The translations under genes and the position numbers were made by a program. Positions 5,525 to 13,316 of a stretch of 16,063 nucleotides of DNA are shown here, one piece after another. Location of the stretch: contig CACXCL010000172.1 of assembly GCA_902766115.1 (NCBI GenBank), forward strand, positions 1-16,063, read 5' to 3'. Position 1 is the first letter of the stretch. Every line of letters starts with the position of its first letter. The notes beneath the pieces were generated by a model. It searched no databases. It saw only the letters and a list, made by a program, of their open reading frames with translations, and had not been told where the DNA came from. The stretch is from an uncultured Ruminococcus sp. Its GTDB lineage: Bacteria > Bacillota > Clostridia > Oscillospirales > CAG-272.

Positions 5525-8272
5525 TCATTCGCTCGTCCCGGCGGACCGGTTCATCCCGCAGCACTTCTTATATTTTTTGCCGCTGCCGCAGGGGCACGGA
5601 TCGTTCCTGCCGACCTTGACTCCCTTGTTGACGACCGGTCTCTTCACGTCGGTGCCGTCGCCGCCGTAGTTTTGCGCGACCGGCTTTGCCACTTCGACAC
5701 GCTTAAGATTCGATCTGGGCACTGCCGAGAGGATCATACGGACCGTGTCGTCGCGGATGTTGAGTATCATTTCGTCGAAGAAGTCGCCTGCGGCGATCCT
5801 GTACTCGGAAATGGGGTTGCGCTGCGCGTACGCCTGCAGTCCGATGGTCTCCATGACGGAGTCCATCGCCTCCAGATGATCCATCCACTTTCTGTCCACG
5901 TTGATGAGGAGGGCAATCCTCTCCACCTCTCTCATGTTTTCCTCGCCGAAGGTGACCTTTTCCTTCATTTCATAAAGGTCCATGGCGCGCTTATCGAGCG
6001 TTTCACGGACAGTTTCGCGGAATGCGAGCGGATCTGCCGAATAGTCCTCGGTGAAGTCCCTGTCGTCGCAGAGAAGGCCTTTGTATTTCGCGCGGAGGCC
6101 GTCTACGTCGTAGTTCTCGGGATCGTGGAGGAACTGATCCACCGCGTCTGAGATAGTGCCGTGGATCATATTTATGATCTTCTCCTTCAGATCGCGGTTC
6201 TCAAGCACTTCGGTACGCTGAGCGTAGATGATCTGCCTTTGCTGATTCATCACGTCGTCGTACTGGAGCACGTTTTTACGCCTGTTGAAGTTCTGATCCT
6301 CGAGACGCTTCTGAGCCGACTCGATGGAGCCGGAGAGGATCTTGGCGTCGATGGGCTGATCCTCGGGAAGTCCGAGTCTGTCGACTATGCCGAGGATCCT
6401 GTCGGAGCCGAACAGTCTCATGAGGTCGTCCTCGAATGAGAGGAAGAATCTCGACTCGCCGGGGTCGCCCTGACGGCCCGAACGGCCGCGCAGCTGATTG
6501 TCGATCCGTCGGGATTCGTGACGTTCCGTACCGATGACGAACAGGCCTCCCGCCTCGCACACCTTCTCCGCCTCGGGTTTGATCTTCTCCTGATATTTGC
6601 GGAAGAGCTCTCTGTAGTGAGCGCGCGCCTCCTTTATATCGTCGGATACAGAATCGGAATAACCTGTCGCCAGCGCGACTACCTCTTCTTCGTATCCTTC
6701 TTTCCTCATTTCCGATTTTGCGAGATATTCGGCGTTACCGCCCAGCATGATATCCGTTCCGCGCCCCGCCATGTTGGTGGAGATGGTGACGGCGCCCAGC
6801 TGTCCCGCCTGAGCGACGATATCCGCTTCTTTTTCGTGGTACTTTGCGTTCAGGACCGTGTGCTTTATCCCCTCCCGCTTGAGCTTCTTTGACAGCTCCT
6901 CCGACTTCTCGATGGAAACGGTACCGACCAGCACCGGCTGTCCCTTCTCGTGGCATCGCTTGATCTGCTCGATGATGGCGCGGTCCTTGCCGTTCTTGGT
7001 CTTATACACGACGTCGGGGTAGTCGATTCTTATCATCGGCTTGTTTGTGGGGACCTCAACAACGTCGATGTTATAGATCTCGCGGAACTCGTTTTCCTCG
7101 GAGAGGGCGGTTCCGGTCATTCCTGAAAGTTTTCCGTACATACGGAAGTAATTCTGGAAGGTGATTGTGGCGATGGTGCGGTTTTCCCTCTTGATCTGCA
7201 CGCCTTCCTTCGCCTCGATCGCCTGATGGAGACCGTCGGAATAGCGGCGACCCGGCATGAGACGCCCGGTGAACGTATCGACGATGATGATCTCGCCGTC
7301 CTTGATGACGTAATCGGTGTCGAGCTTCATCGTTCCGTGGGCTTTCAGCGCCTGGTAGATGTGATGAGAGATATTGGCGTTTTCCGGATCGGACAGATTT
7401 TCGATGCCGAAGTATTTTTCCGCCTTGGCAACGCCGGACGCGGTGAGCGTCGTGTTGTTCGCCTTCTCGTCGACGATGTAGTCCTCTTTAACGTCGTCGT
7501 AATCCTGCTTCGTGTCCATCTCCTTGATGACGTATTTCGACAGAGATCTGGCGAAGCGGTCCGCCATCTCGTACAGCGGATCGACCTCTGAGCCCATACC
7601 GGAGATGATCAGAGGCGTTCTCGCTTCGTCGATGAGGATCGAGTCCACCTCGTCCACGATCGCAAAATTGTGCCCGCGCTGGACCCTGTCCTCCATATAG
7701 GTGACCATATTGTCGCGGAGGTAGTCGAAACCGAACTCGTTGTTGGTGCCGTAAGTGATGTCGCAATTATATGCGTGCTGCTTTTCTTCTCTCGTTCCGT
7801 CGTGGACGATAAGTCCGGTGGAGAGTCCGAGGAATTCGTGGACTCTGCCCATTTCCTCGCAGCCGAGACGCGCCAGATAGTCGTTGACGGTGACGATATG
7901 GACGCCCTTGCCGGTGAGCGCGTTGAGGTACGACGGCAGGACAGCCACAAGGGTCTTTCCTTCACCGGTCTTCATCTCGGTGATCCTTCCCTGATGGAGC
8001 AGAATGCCGCAGAGAATCTGCACGTCGAAGGGACGCTTTCCGAGGACGCGGTCCGCCGCCTCTCTCACCAGAGCGTACGCCTCAGGGAGAATATCGTCCA
8101 GAGTTGCGCCCGCCGCCAGCTGCTCCTTGAATTTCGGGGTCATGGCGGTCATGTCGGCGTCGCTCATATTCTTATACTTATCGCCGAGCTCGTTGATTTT
8201 TTTCAGTATCGGCGTGATCTTTTTGATCTGCTTGTCGCTGTAAGTGCCGAAAACCTTTGTGATTATGCTCAT
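5525..8272 (-). CDS. secA: Preprotein translocase ATPase SecA
   Basis: SecA is the motor ATPase that drives unfolded preproteins through SecYEG. The 915 residues are full length. Visible: Walker A MKTGEGKT (100-107), Walker B/DEAD VDEVDSILIDEARTP (206-220), the preprotein cross-linking region up to about residue 370, FRMYGKLSGMTGTA (376-389), STNMAGRGTD (498-507), RGRSGRQGD (595-603), a helical scaffold with MNQQRQIIYAQR, and a zinc-binding tail with Cys 893, 895, 904 and 905 (CPCGSGKKYKKCC) for SecB or ribosome contact. About 60 extra residues (about 512-572, Glu/Lys-rich) sit between GRGTD and the GGLFVIGTERH motif. Such an insertion is absent from B. subtilis SecA but known in other lineages. 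The ATG at 8272 follows CCGGAGGAACAACATAT. It is the first gene of a four-gene operon; the usual Bacillota neighbours hpf and prfB are not beside it. No minus-strand promoter was identified with confidence in 8273-8386. Confidence 0.98.
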   Translation of the reverse strand: MSIITKVFGTYSDKQIKKITPILKKINELGDKYKNMSDADMTAMTPKFKEQLAAGATLDDILPEAYALVREAADRVLGKRPFDVQILCGILLHQGRITEMKTGEGKTLVAVLPSYLNALTGKGVHIVTVNDYLARLGCEEMGRVHEFLGLSTGLIVHDGTREEKQHAYNCDITYGTNNEFGFDYLRDNMVTYMEDRVQRGHNFAIVDEVDSILIDEARTPLIISGMGSEVDPLYEMADRFARSLSKYVIKEMDTKQDYDDVKEDYIVDEKANNTTLTASGVAKAEKYFGIENLSDPENANISHHIYQALKAHGTMKLDTDYVIKDGEIIIVDTFTGRLMPGRRYSDGLHQAIEAKEGVQIKRENRTIATITFQNYFRMYGKLSGMTGTALSEENEFREIYNIDVVEVPTNKPMIRIDYPDVVYKTKNGKDRAIIEQIKRCHEKGQPVLVGTVSIEKSEELSKKLKREGIKHTVLNAKYHEKEADIVAQAGQLGAVTISTNMAGRGTDIMLGGNAEYLAKSEMRKEGYEEEVVALATGYSDSVSDDIKEARAHYRELFRKYQEKIKPEAEKVCEAGGLFVIGTERHESRRIDNQLRGRSGRQGDPGESRFFLSFEDDLMRLFGSDRILGIVDRLGLPEDQPIDAKILSGSIESAQKRLEDQNFNRRKNVLQYDDVMNQQRQIIYAQRTEVLENRDLKEKIINMIHGTISDAVDQFLHDPENYDVDGLRAKYKGLLCDDRDFTEDYSADPLAFRETVRETLDKRAMDLYEMKEKVTFGEENMREVERIALLINVDRKWMDHLEAMDSVMETIGLQAYAQRNPISEYRIAAGDFFDEMILNIRDDTVRMILSAVPRSNLKRVEVAKPVAQNYGGDGTDVKRPVVNKGVKVGRNDPCPCGSGKKYKKCCGMNRSAGTSE

Positions 8273-8327
8273 ATATGTTGTTCCTCCGGAAAAATATACT
8301 TATTTGATCCCGCGGCGCACCTTTCTC

Positions 8328-8356
8328 TTGAAATCCGGCGGCGCGGGGTTTATAAT
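8328..8356 (+). promoter_or_regulatory. Near-consensus sigma-A promoter for trmL
   Basis: TTGAAA (8328-8333), a 17-nt spacer and a perfect TATAAT (8351-8356) are present. The predicted start is near 8363, leaving about 24 nt before the ATG at 8387. It lies in the 114-bp divergent region shared with secA. Confidence 0.8.
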
Positions 8357-8386
8357 AAAAACGAATAAAACGCGGGAGACAGAATC

Positions 8387-8917
8387 ATGGCAGACATCAA
8401 TATCGTGCTGGTGGAACCGGAAATACCGCAGAACACGGGCAATATCGCCCGCACCTGCGCCGCGACCGGGGCGGCGCTGCATCTGATACGCCCCATGGGA
8501 TTCGAGGTGGACGACAGGAAACTGAAACGGGCGGGGCTGGATTACTGGCATCTGCTGGATATCACCTATTACGACGGACTTTCCGATTTCTTTGCAAAGC
8601 ACCCCGGCGCGGAATTTTATCTTTTTTCGACAAAGGCGCCGAGAGCATATACCGAGGTGGAATACAGCTACCCTGTCTACCTCTTCTTCGGAAAGGAGAC
8701 CAGGGGGCTGCCGGAAGATCTCCTTCGGGAAAACCTTGAACGATGCGTCCGGATACCCATGAGGGAAACGCTGAGATCCCTCAACCTGTCAAATTCCGCG
8801 GCGATTGCAGTTTACGAAGTCCTTCGTCAGCACCAATTCTCGGGGCAGATGACGGAAAGCTCTTATCTCACCTCGTCAGATCATGGGAGCGATGAGTTCG
8901 ATGAACGAACGGAGTAA
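8387..8917 (+). CDS. trmL: tRNA (cytidine(34)-2'-O)-methyltransferase, TrmL/YibK SPOUT family
   Basis: TrmL uses S-adenosylmethionine to 2'-O-methylate the wobble base of certain leucine tRNAs. The 176 residues show the trefoil-knot SPOUT signatures: EPEIPQNTGNIARTCAATGA (10-29), RPMGF (35-39), LFFGKETRGLP (99-109), and IPMRETLRSLNLSNSAAIAV (123-142), which ends in the knotted SAM-binding loop. E. coli TrmL is about 157 residues. The excess here is an acidic tail (about 157-176), and residues 164-176 are encoded where the gene overlaps the convergent cls gene. The ATG at 8387 is preceded by CGGGAGACAGAATC, a moderate ribosome binding site, downstream of a near-consensus promoter. No intrinsic terminator is visible after the stop. 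Confidence 0.94.
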   Translation: MADINIVLVEPEIPQNTGNIARTCAATGAALHLIRPMGFEVDDRKLKRAGLDYWHLLDITYYDGLSDFFAKHPGAEFYLFSTKAPRAYTEVEYSYPVYLFFGKETRGLPEDLLRENLERCVRIPMRETLRSLNLSNSAAIAVYEVLRQHQFSGQMTESSYLTSSDHGSDEFDERTE

Positions 8918-10408
8918 CCTTGTAAGAACGTTCGCCCTGCAGTCCTCGGGCGTTACGGGACGGCTGACGGCGAGGATGTCCTCATAGTCCTTCCTGATCT
9001 CGGAGATAACGGGCGAGTCCCAGATCCACACGCCGCACTCAAAGTGGAGATACAAGCTGCGGAAATCGAGATTGATCGTCCCCACGGTTGCAAACCTGTC
9101 GTCGCAGACGAACGTCTTGGCGTGAATGAAGCCCGGGGTGTATTCGTATAGCTTTACCCCTCCCTTGACGAGCTTCTCGTAGTGGGATTTAGTGGACTGG
9201 TAGACCAGGGGCTTGTCCGGGATGCCGGGCGTGACGATGCGCACGTCGACTCCGCTTTGAGCGGCGTTCAGAAGAGCCTGCTCCATCTGATAGTCGATTA
9301 TGAGGTACGGCGTCGTGATCCAGACGTATTTTTTCGCGCCGTAAAGCATGTTGAGATAGACTGTCTCTCCGATATTCAGGTCGTCCATCGGGTTATCGGT
9401 ATAGGGCTGCACAACTCCGGGAGTATCGTCAGGAAAAGTCTCGGGCATGTATTTTTTATAAAAGTCTTCCCCGCCGTCCGAGGGTTCGTAATACTCCCAC
9501 ATCGAAAGGAACATGACGGTGAACGCCCATGCGCAGCGTCCGGTCACCCTGACGGCGTTGTCCTTCCAGTAACCGAAACGCGTTATCTCGTTTATATATT
9601 CGTCGGCGATGTTTATACCGCCCGTGAAGGCGATCCTGCCGTCGACGGAGCATATCTTTCTGTGATCGCGGTTGTTGAGCCTTGCGTAAAGGACGGGGAT
9701 ATACCGGCTGAAGACCTGACAGCGGATCCCCTCCTTCTCAAGTTCCTTCCGGAATCCGAATCCCACGCTGTTGATGGAACCCATGTCGTCGTAGATAACG
9801 CGGACGTCCAGACCCTGCTTCACCTTCTCAAGAAGGATCTCATGGACGCTGTCCCACATTTTACCCCGTCCGATGATGAAATACTCGATGAAGATATACT
9901 TTTCCGCGGAACGCAGAGCCTCGAGAAACGGCTCGAACATTGCCTCGCCGGTGGGATAGTATTCTATATCCCCGTCGGAATAGGGGGACGTGAACGCGCA
10001 GTTCGAGATGTAATCCGACTGTTTCTTCGCCTCGGGATCGTCGAAGGAGGCGTTCTCCCCGCCGATGGTCTCTTCAAGTCCTCGTTTCATCGATTGCTCG
10101 ATGGACGCAAGCTTCTCTTTCTTTCTTCTGGAAAGCGTGTTCCCGCGGAAAATGATGTAAACCGCCACGCCGAAGGGCGGCAGAAGGAGGACAATGATCA
10201 GCCACCCGATCTTGTAGCTCGGGTTGTCCTTGCGATTGATGATGCGGAACATGAAGACGACGCCCATCACCCACGTGGTGAGATAATAGATCGCGAAATA
10301 CCTTTTTCCCGGGAGCATGAGAGTTGCGGCAATAAGCAAAAACTGGACAAGGATCAGCAGGCTGACAAGGACCAGACGCCTGGTGAAAAACTTGATTATC
10401 CTGTTCAT
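8876..10408 (-). CDS. cls: Cardiolipin synthase (phospholipase D superfamily)
   Basis: Cls joins two phosphatidylglycerol molecules to make cardiolipin and glycerol at the cytoplasmic membrane. The 510 residues begin with hydrophobic segments at about 12-32, 36-56 and 68-88, including the PLD-nuclease N-terminal type region (GVVFMFRIINRKDNPSYKIGW). Two HKD catalytic motifs follow: HRKICSVD (His 249, Lys 251, Asp 256), followed by GRIAFTGGINIADEY, and HAKTFVCD (His 429, Lys 431, Asp 436), followed by DRFATVGTINLDFRS. Both are intact, so activity is expected. The start at 10408 has a strong site (CGGGAGGAGGGACGGTA). The C-terminus (LTRLLRSFIELIAPMI) looks like the usual Cls end, and its last 42 nt overlap the end of trmL tail to tail. 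A divergent promoter is proposed at 10460-10488. Confidence 0.96.
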   Translation of the reverse strand: MNRIIKFFTRRLVLVSLLILVQFLLIAATLMLPGKRYFAIYYLTTWVMGVVFMFRIINRKDNPSYKIGWLIIVLLLPPFGVAVYIIFRGNTLSRRKKEKLASIEQSMKRGLEETIGGENASFDDPEAKKQSDYISNCAFTSPYSDGDIEYYPTGEAMFEPFLEALRSAEKYIFIEYFIIGRGKMWDSVHEILLEKVKQGLDVRVIYDDMGSINSVGFGFRKELEKEGIRCQVFSRYIPVLYARLNNRDHRKICSVDGRIAFTGGINIADEYINEITRFGYWKDNAVRVTGRCAWAFTVMFLSMWEYYEPSDGGEDFYKKYMPETFPDDTPGVVQPYTDNPMDDLNIGETVYLNMLYGAKKYVWITTPYLIIDYQMEQALLNAAQSGVDVRIVTPGIPDKPLVYQSTKSHYEKLVKGGVKLYEYTPGFIHAKTFVCDDRFATVGTINLDFRSLYLHFECGVWIWDSPVISEIRKDYEDILAVSRPVTPEDCRANVLTRLLRSFIELIAPMI

Positions 10409-10434
10409 TACCGTCCCTCCTCCCGGAAATTGAC

Positions 10435-10462
10435 TTGAAAAAACAAACGCTCACACTATAAT
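10435..10462 (+). promoter_or_regulatory. Promoter for polA
   Basis: TTGAAA (10435-10440), a 16-nt spacer and TATAAT (10457-10462) are present. A second TATAAT lies at 10464-10469, but without a matched -35. The predicted start near 10469 leaves an unusually long leader of about 118 nt before the polA ATG. Confidence 0.65.
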
Positions 10463-10488
10463 ATATAATAAAATTTAAAAAAAATCAA
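10460..10488 (-). promoter_or_regulatory. Promoter for cls, overlapping the polA promoter back to back
   Basis: Read on the minus strand: TTGATT (10488-10483), a 17-nt spacer and TATATT (10465-10460). It uses the same AT-rich core as the polA -10, so the two polymerases would compete. The match is reasonable, but low sequence complexity makes chance hits more likely here. Confidence 0.5.
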
Positions 10489-10534
10489 GATGTTAACGTA
10501 CATCTGCGACGAAGTTGCGCAAAAAAAAGATACA

Positions 10535-10554
10535 GTCGCGGGCACGGGCCCGAC
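10535..10554 (+). other. GC-rich hairpin in the polA leader
   Basis: CGGGC (10539-10543) pairs with GCCCG (10548-10552) around ACGG. A flanking GTCG/CGAC alternative (10535-10538 with 10551-10554) also exists. It lies in the predicted polA 5' leader, about 20 nt upstream of the ribosome binding site (GAAAGGA, 10571-10577). No T-tract follows, so it is not a terminator. A regulatory role is speculative. Confidence 0.35.
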
Positions 10555-10586
10555 ATTTCAAATACCGACCGAAAGGACAAAATAAC

Positions 10587-13124
10587 ATGGACAGACTGAT
10601 CGTTATCGACGGAAACAGCGTTCTGAACCGCGCATTTTACGGGATAAGAGAGCTCACCGCTCCGGACGGGACCCCAACCAACGCAGTATACGGTTTTGTG
10701 ACGACCCTGAAAAGGTATATTGACCGGCTGAAGCCGACATATATGGTCTGTACCTTCGACACGAAGGAAAAGACGTTCCGCCACAAAATGTACGAAAAAT
10801 ACAAGTCGAACAGACACGGAATGCCCGACGAGCTTGCGGTCCAGCTGCCCATAGCGAAGGAAGCCGCCGCCGCCATGGGGTTTGCCCTGCTCGAATGCCC
10901 GGGATACGAGGCGGACGACGTCATCGGAACAGTCTGCCGCGCCGCGGACGAAAAGGGCGGGATCAACTCGTATATCATAACGGGAGACCGCGACTCGCTC
11001 CAACTTATCTCCGACAGGACCACCGTCTGTCTGCTGAGGAACAAAGAAGACGAGACCTTCGACAGGACCCATTTCACGGACGTCTACACCATTCCGCCCG
11101 AACTCTTCATCGATCTGAAGGCGCTGATGGGCGACTCCTCCGACTGCATCCCCGGCGTGCCGGGAATCGGAGAAAAAACGGCGATAAAGCTCATTTCCGC
11201 CTCCGGGGGGCTCGACAAGCTGTACGAGGACGAGGAAAACGGATTTTTCGGTTCTACTCCCGCGTTGAGGAAGAAGCTGTCCGAGGGGCGTGACCTCGCG
11301 TATCTGTCCCGGGAGCTGGCGACCATATGCAGGACGGCGCCCGTTGGCGACGACATCGAGAGTTATGAGACGAAAGGCGTCGACCAGTCGGCTTTGGGCG
11401 CCCTTTTCCGCCGGCTGGCATTCGGGAGCCTTTCCGTAAAGTTCGGTATTCCGAAGGACGGGGAGACCCCGGCGAAGGTGACGCCCGCGGCTGAAAAATC
11501 CCGTCCCGCGGCGCGACTTACCTGCGACGAGGCGATGAAACTTACCGTCGGCGACGACGTCGCCGTCTCGCTGGACGGAAACACCCTGTCGTTCTTCACC
11601 GGCGGTCGTTCGTACGTCATAAGCGACGTTTCCCGGGAAGCGGCGGCGCACGTCATGGGACGCGTGCCGGTGGTCTGCTTCAACTATAAGAAGCTTCTTT
11701 CAGACAGCGTCGTATACGGGATCGAGCCCCAGTGCGGGTTCGACGTGATGCTGGCGTCGTATCTGCTCGATCCGGGCAGAGGCACGTATACTCTCGAGAA
11801 TGCCGCCATAAGATGCGGGGTTCCCTTCGGCGATGGCTCGGCGGAGGTCGAAGCGATATCAAAGTGCGCGGCGGTGCTGAAATCCGAACTCGAAAAAGAA
11901 AAAATGCTTTCCCTGCTTTATGACGTGGAGATACCGCTTTCGGCGGTGCTGTCGAAGATGGAGAGGCGCGGATTCAGGCTTGATAAAAGCGGGCTGATCG
12001 CGTTCTCTGAATTGCTGGGCGATATGGAGGAAAAGCTGATCGACGCCATTTACGCCTCAGCGGGACACCGGTTCAACCTGAACTCGCCGAAGCAGCTCGG
12101 TCAGGTGCTGTTCGAGGAACTGGGACTTCCCTCGTTCAAGAAGACGAAAACAGGATATTCCACGGACGCGGACACTCTGAATTCCCTGAGGCCGTATCAC
12201 GCCATCGTCGGGCAAATTCTCAGCTACCGTGAAGTGATGAAACTGAGGAGCACCTACGGCGAGAATCTCGCCGCGATGGCGGACGGCGAAAGCAGGATCC
12301 ACACCACGTTCAACCAGTGCGGCACGGCGACGGGACGGCTATCCTCCAGCGACCCGAATCTGCAGAACATCCCCGTGAGAGGCGGTCTCGGGCGGGAGCT
12401 GAGGCGATATTTCACATCCGACGGATCGGACAGGGTCCTCATTGACGCGGACTATTCGCAGATCGAACTGCGGCTGCTGGCTCATCTGTCCGGAGACGAG
12501 ACCATGATCGGAGCATTCCGCGACGGAGTGGACATCCACGCCTCCACGGCGTCGCAGGTGTTCGGAATACCCATAGACGAGGTGTCTCCCGAGATGCGGC
12601 GCAGAGCGAAAGCGGTCAATTTCGGCATAGTGTACGGCATCGGCGCATATTCCCTGTCCCAGGATCTGGGGATCACTCTGAAGGGTGCGAAGGAATATAT
12701 CGACGGCTATCTCGCAACGTATAAAAAAGTCGACGAATACCTGAAAAATACTGTGAATACAGCCGTCGAAAAAGGATACGCGGAGACGATGTTCGGCAGA
12801 CGCCGTTATATCCCGGAGCTGAAATCGAGCAACAAAAACGTCCAGGCTTTCGGCAAACGCGTAGCTATGAACAGCCCCATCCAGGGCAGCGCTGCCGACG
12901 TGATAAAGATCGCCATGATCGGCGTTGAGCGAGCCCTTGAAAAAGCCGGGATCGACGCGAAGCTGATAATGCAGGTCCACGACGAGCTGATACTCGATTC
13001 ATCCCGCGCATGCGCCGGCGAGGCGTCGAAAATCCTTCAAAATGAGATGGAGAACGCGGTAAAACTCTCCGTCCCGCTGGTAGCGGACGTCGCCTCCGGG
13101 GACACCTGGTTCGACGCCAAATAA
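10587..13124 (+). CDS. polA: DNA polymerase I (active 5'-3' exonuclease, proofreading domain degenerate)
   Basis: PolA fills gaps and removes RNA primers in replication and repair. An upstream TTG at 10515 also opens the frame, but the ATG at 10587 is preferred: AAAGGA precedes it and the family N-terminus (MDRLIVIDGNSVLNRAFYG) begins there, giving 845 residues. The 5'-3' exonuclease domain (1-290) keeps YEADDVIG (107-114), ITGDRDSLQ (131-139) and MGDSSDCIPGVPGIGEKTA (181-199). In the 3'-5' domain (about 310-450) the DxE site is replaced by VSLDGN (327-332), and the usual NLKYD appears as FNYKK (365-369), so proofreading should be absent. The polymerase domain has TATGRLSSSDPNLQNIP (580-596), motif A DADYSQIELR (620-629, catalytic Asp 622), motif B RRRAKAVNFGIVYG (671-684, Lys 675, Phe 679) and motif C QVHDE (796-800). 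It is a single-gene unit with its own promoter and terminator. Confidence 0.97.
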   Translation: MDRLIVIDGNSVLNRAFYGIRELTAPDGTPTNAVYGFVTTLKRYIDRLKPTYMVCTFDTKEKTFRHKMYEKYKSNRHGMPDELAVQLPIAKEAAAAMGFALLECPGYEADDVIGTVCRAADEKGGINSYIITGDRDSLQLISDRTTVCLLRNKEDETFDRTHFTDVYTIPPELFIDLKALMGDSSDCIPGVPGIGEKTAIKLISASGGLDKLYEDEENGFFGSTPALRKKLSEGRDLAYLSRELATICRTAPVGDDIESYETKGVDQSALGALFRRLAFGSLSVKFGIPKDGETPAKVTPAAEKSRPAARLTCDEAMKLTVGDDVAVSLDGNTLSFFTGGRSYVISDVSREAAAHVMGRVPVVCFNYKKLLSDSVVYGIEPQCGFDVMLASYLLDPGRGTYTLENAAIRCGVPFGDGSAEVEAISKCAAVLKSELEKEKMLSLLYDVEIPLSAVLSKMERRGFRLDKSGLIAFSELLGDMEEKLIDAIYASAGHRFNLNSPKQLGQVLFEELGLPSFKKTKTGYSTDADTLNSLRPYHAIVGQILSYREVMKLRSTYGENLAAMADGESRIHTTFNQCGTATGRLSSSDPNLQNIPVRGGLGRELRRYFTSDGSDRVLIDADYSQIELRLLAHLSGDETMIGAFRDGVDIHASTASQVFGIPIDEVSPEMRRRAKAVNFGIVYGIGAYSLSQDLGITLKGAKEYIDGYLATYKKVDEYLKNTVNTAVEKGYAETMFGRRRYIPELKSSNKNVQAFGKRVAMNSPIQGSAADVIKIAMIGVERALEKAGIDAKLIMQVHDELILDSSRACAGEASKILQNEMENAVKLSVPLVADVASGDTWFDAK

Positions 13125-13146
13125 CAGTACCAAACCCTCAGAAAAA

Positions 13147-13181
13147 ACGGACGCCTTCGATCGAAGACGTCCGTTCTTTTC
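13147..13181. terminator. Bidirectional intrinsic terminator between polA and the SLH gene pair
   Basis: ACGGACG (13147-13153) pairs with CGTCCGT (13168-13174). After one mismatch, CTTC/GAAG closes a GATC loop, giving an 11-bp stem. The plus strand continues TCTTTTC. The minus strand ends in six Ts (complement of 13141-13146), so it is stronger for the minus-strand transcript. It begins 22 nt after the polA stop and 12 nt beyond the small-peptide stop. Confidence 0.85.
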
Positions 13182-13186
13182 GCGGT

Positions 13187-13288
13187 TTATTTCTTCTTGG
13201 CCGGTTCACAATTCCTGTACGCGTCCACCGACCGGAGGACGCATATCAGGATAAACACCGGAATTATCACCATCAGTATTTTTTTCAT
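13187..13288 (-). CDS. Small single-pass membrane peptide (33 aa), hypothetical
   Basis: The open frame encodes 33 residues. It starts MKKILMVIIPVFILICVL (1-18) and continues with a short polar tail ending EPAKKK. The shape is two lysines, one hydrophobic helix (4-18) and a charged 15-residue tail, with Cys at 16 and 27. TGAGGA stands 9 nt before the ATG, and the start is only 28 nt after the stop of the SLH protein gene. The stop lies just before a strong minus-strand terminator, so the peptide sits as the last gene of a two-gene transcript. I recognise no family. It could be a small membrane protein that assists or modulates the surface protein or its export, or a non-functional remnant of a signal peptide. 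Translation is suggested by the ribosome site, membrane topology and position, but not proved. Confidence 0.55.
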   Translation of the reverse strand: MKKILMVIIPVFILICVLRSVDAYRNCEPAKKK

Positions 13289-13316
13289 TTTGCAAATTCC
13301 TCAGTTCGATCCCGGG

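Noticed and set aside
8273..8327. Minus-strand TATATT near 8300 as the secA -10 box
   Set aside because: No acceptable -35 lies 16-18 nt upstream on that strand, so I left the secA promoter unassigned.
9182..10438. Plus-strand open frame of 418 residues antisense to cls
   Set aside because: It lies fully across a gene with two intact HKD motifs. Its product has no recognisable domain and no ribosome binding site, and looks like a shadow caused by third-position GC bias.
10515..10586. N-terminal extension of PolA from a TTG codon at 10515
   Set aside because: The extra 24 residues are basic and not part of the family N-terminus. The ATG at 10587 has its own AAAGGA site.
10485..11651. Minus-strand open frame of 388 residues antisense to polA
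   Set aside because: The Arg/Gly-rich product has no family features, and the frame opposes a clearly conserved 5'-3' exonuclease domain.
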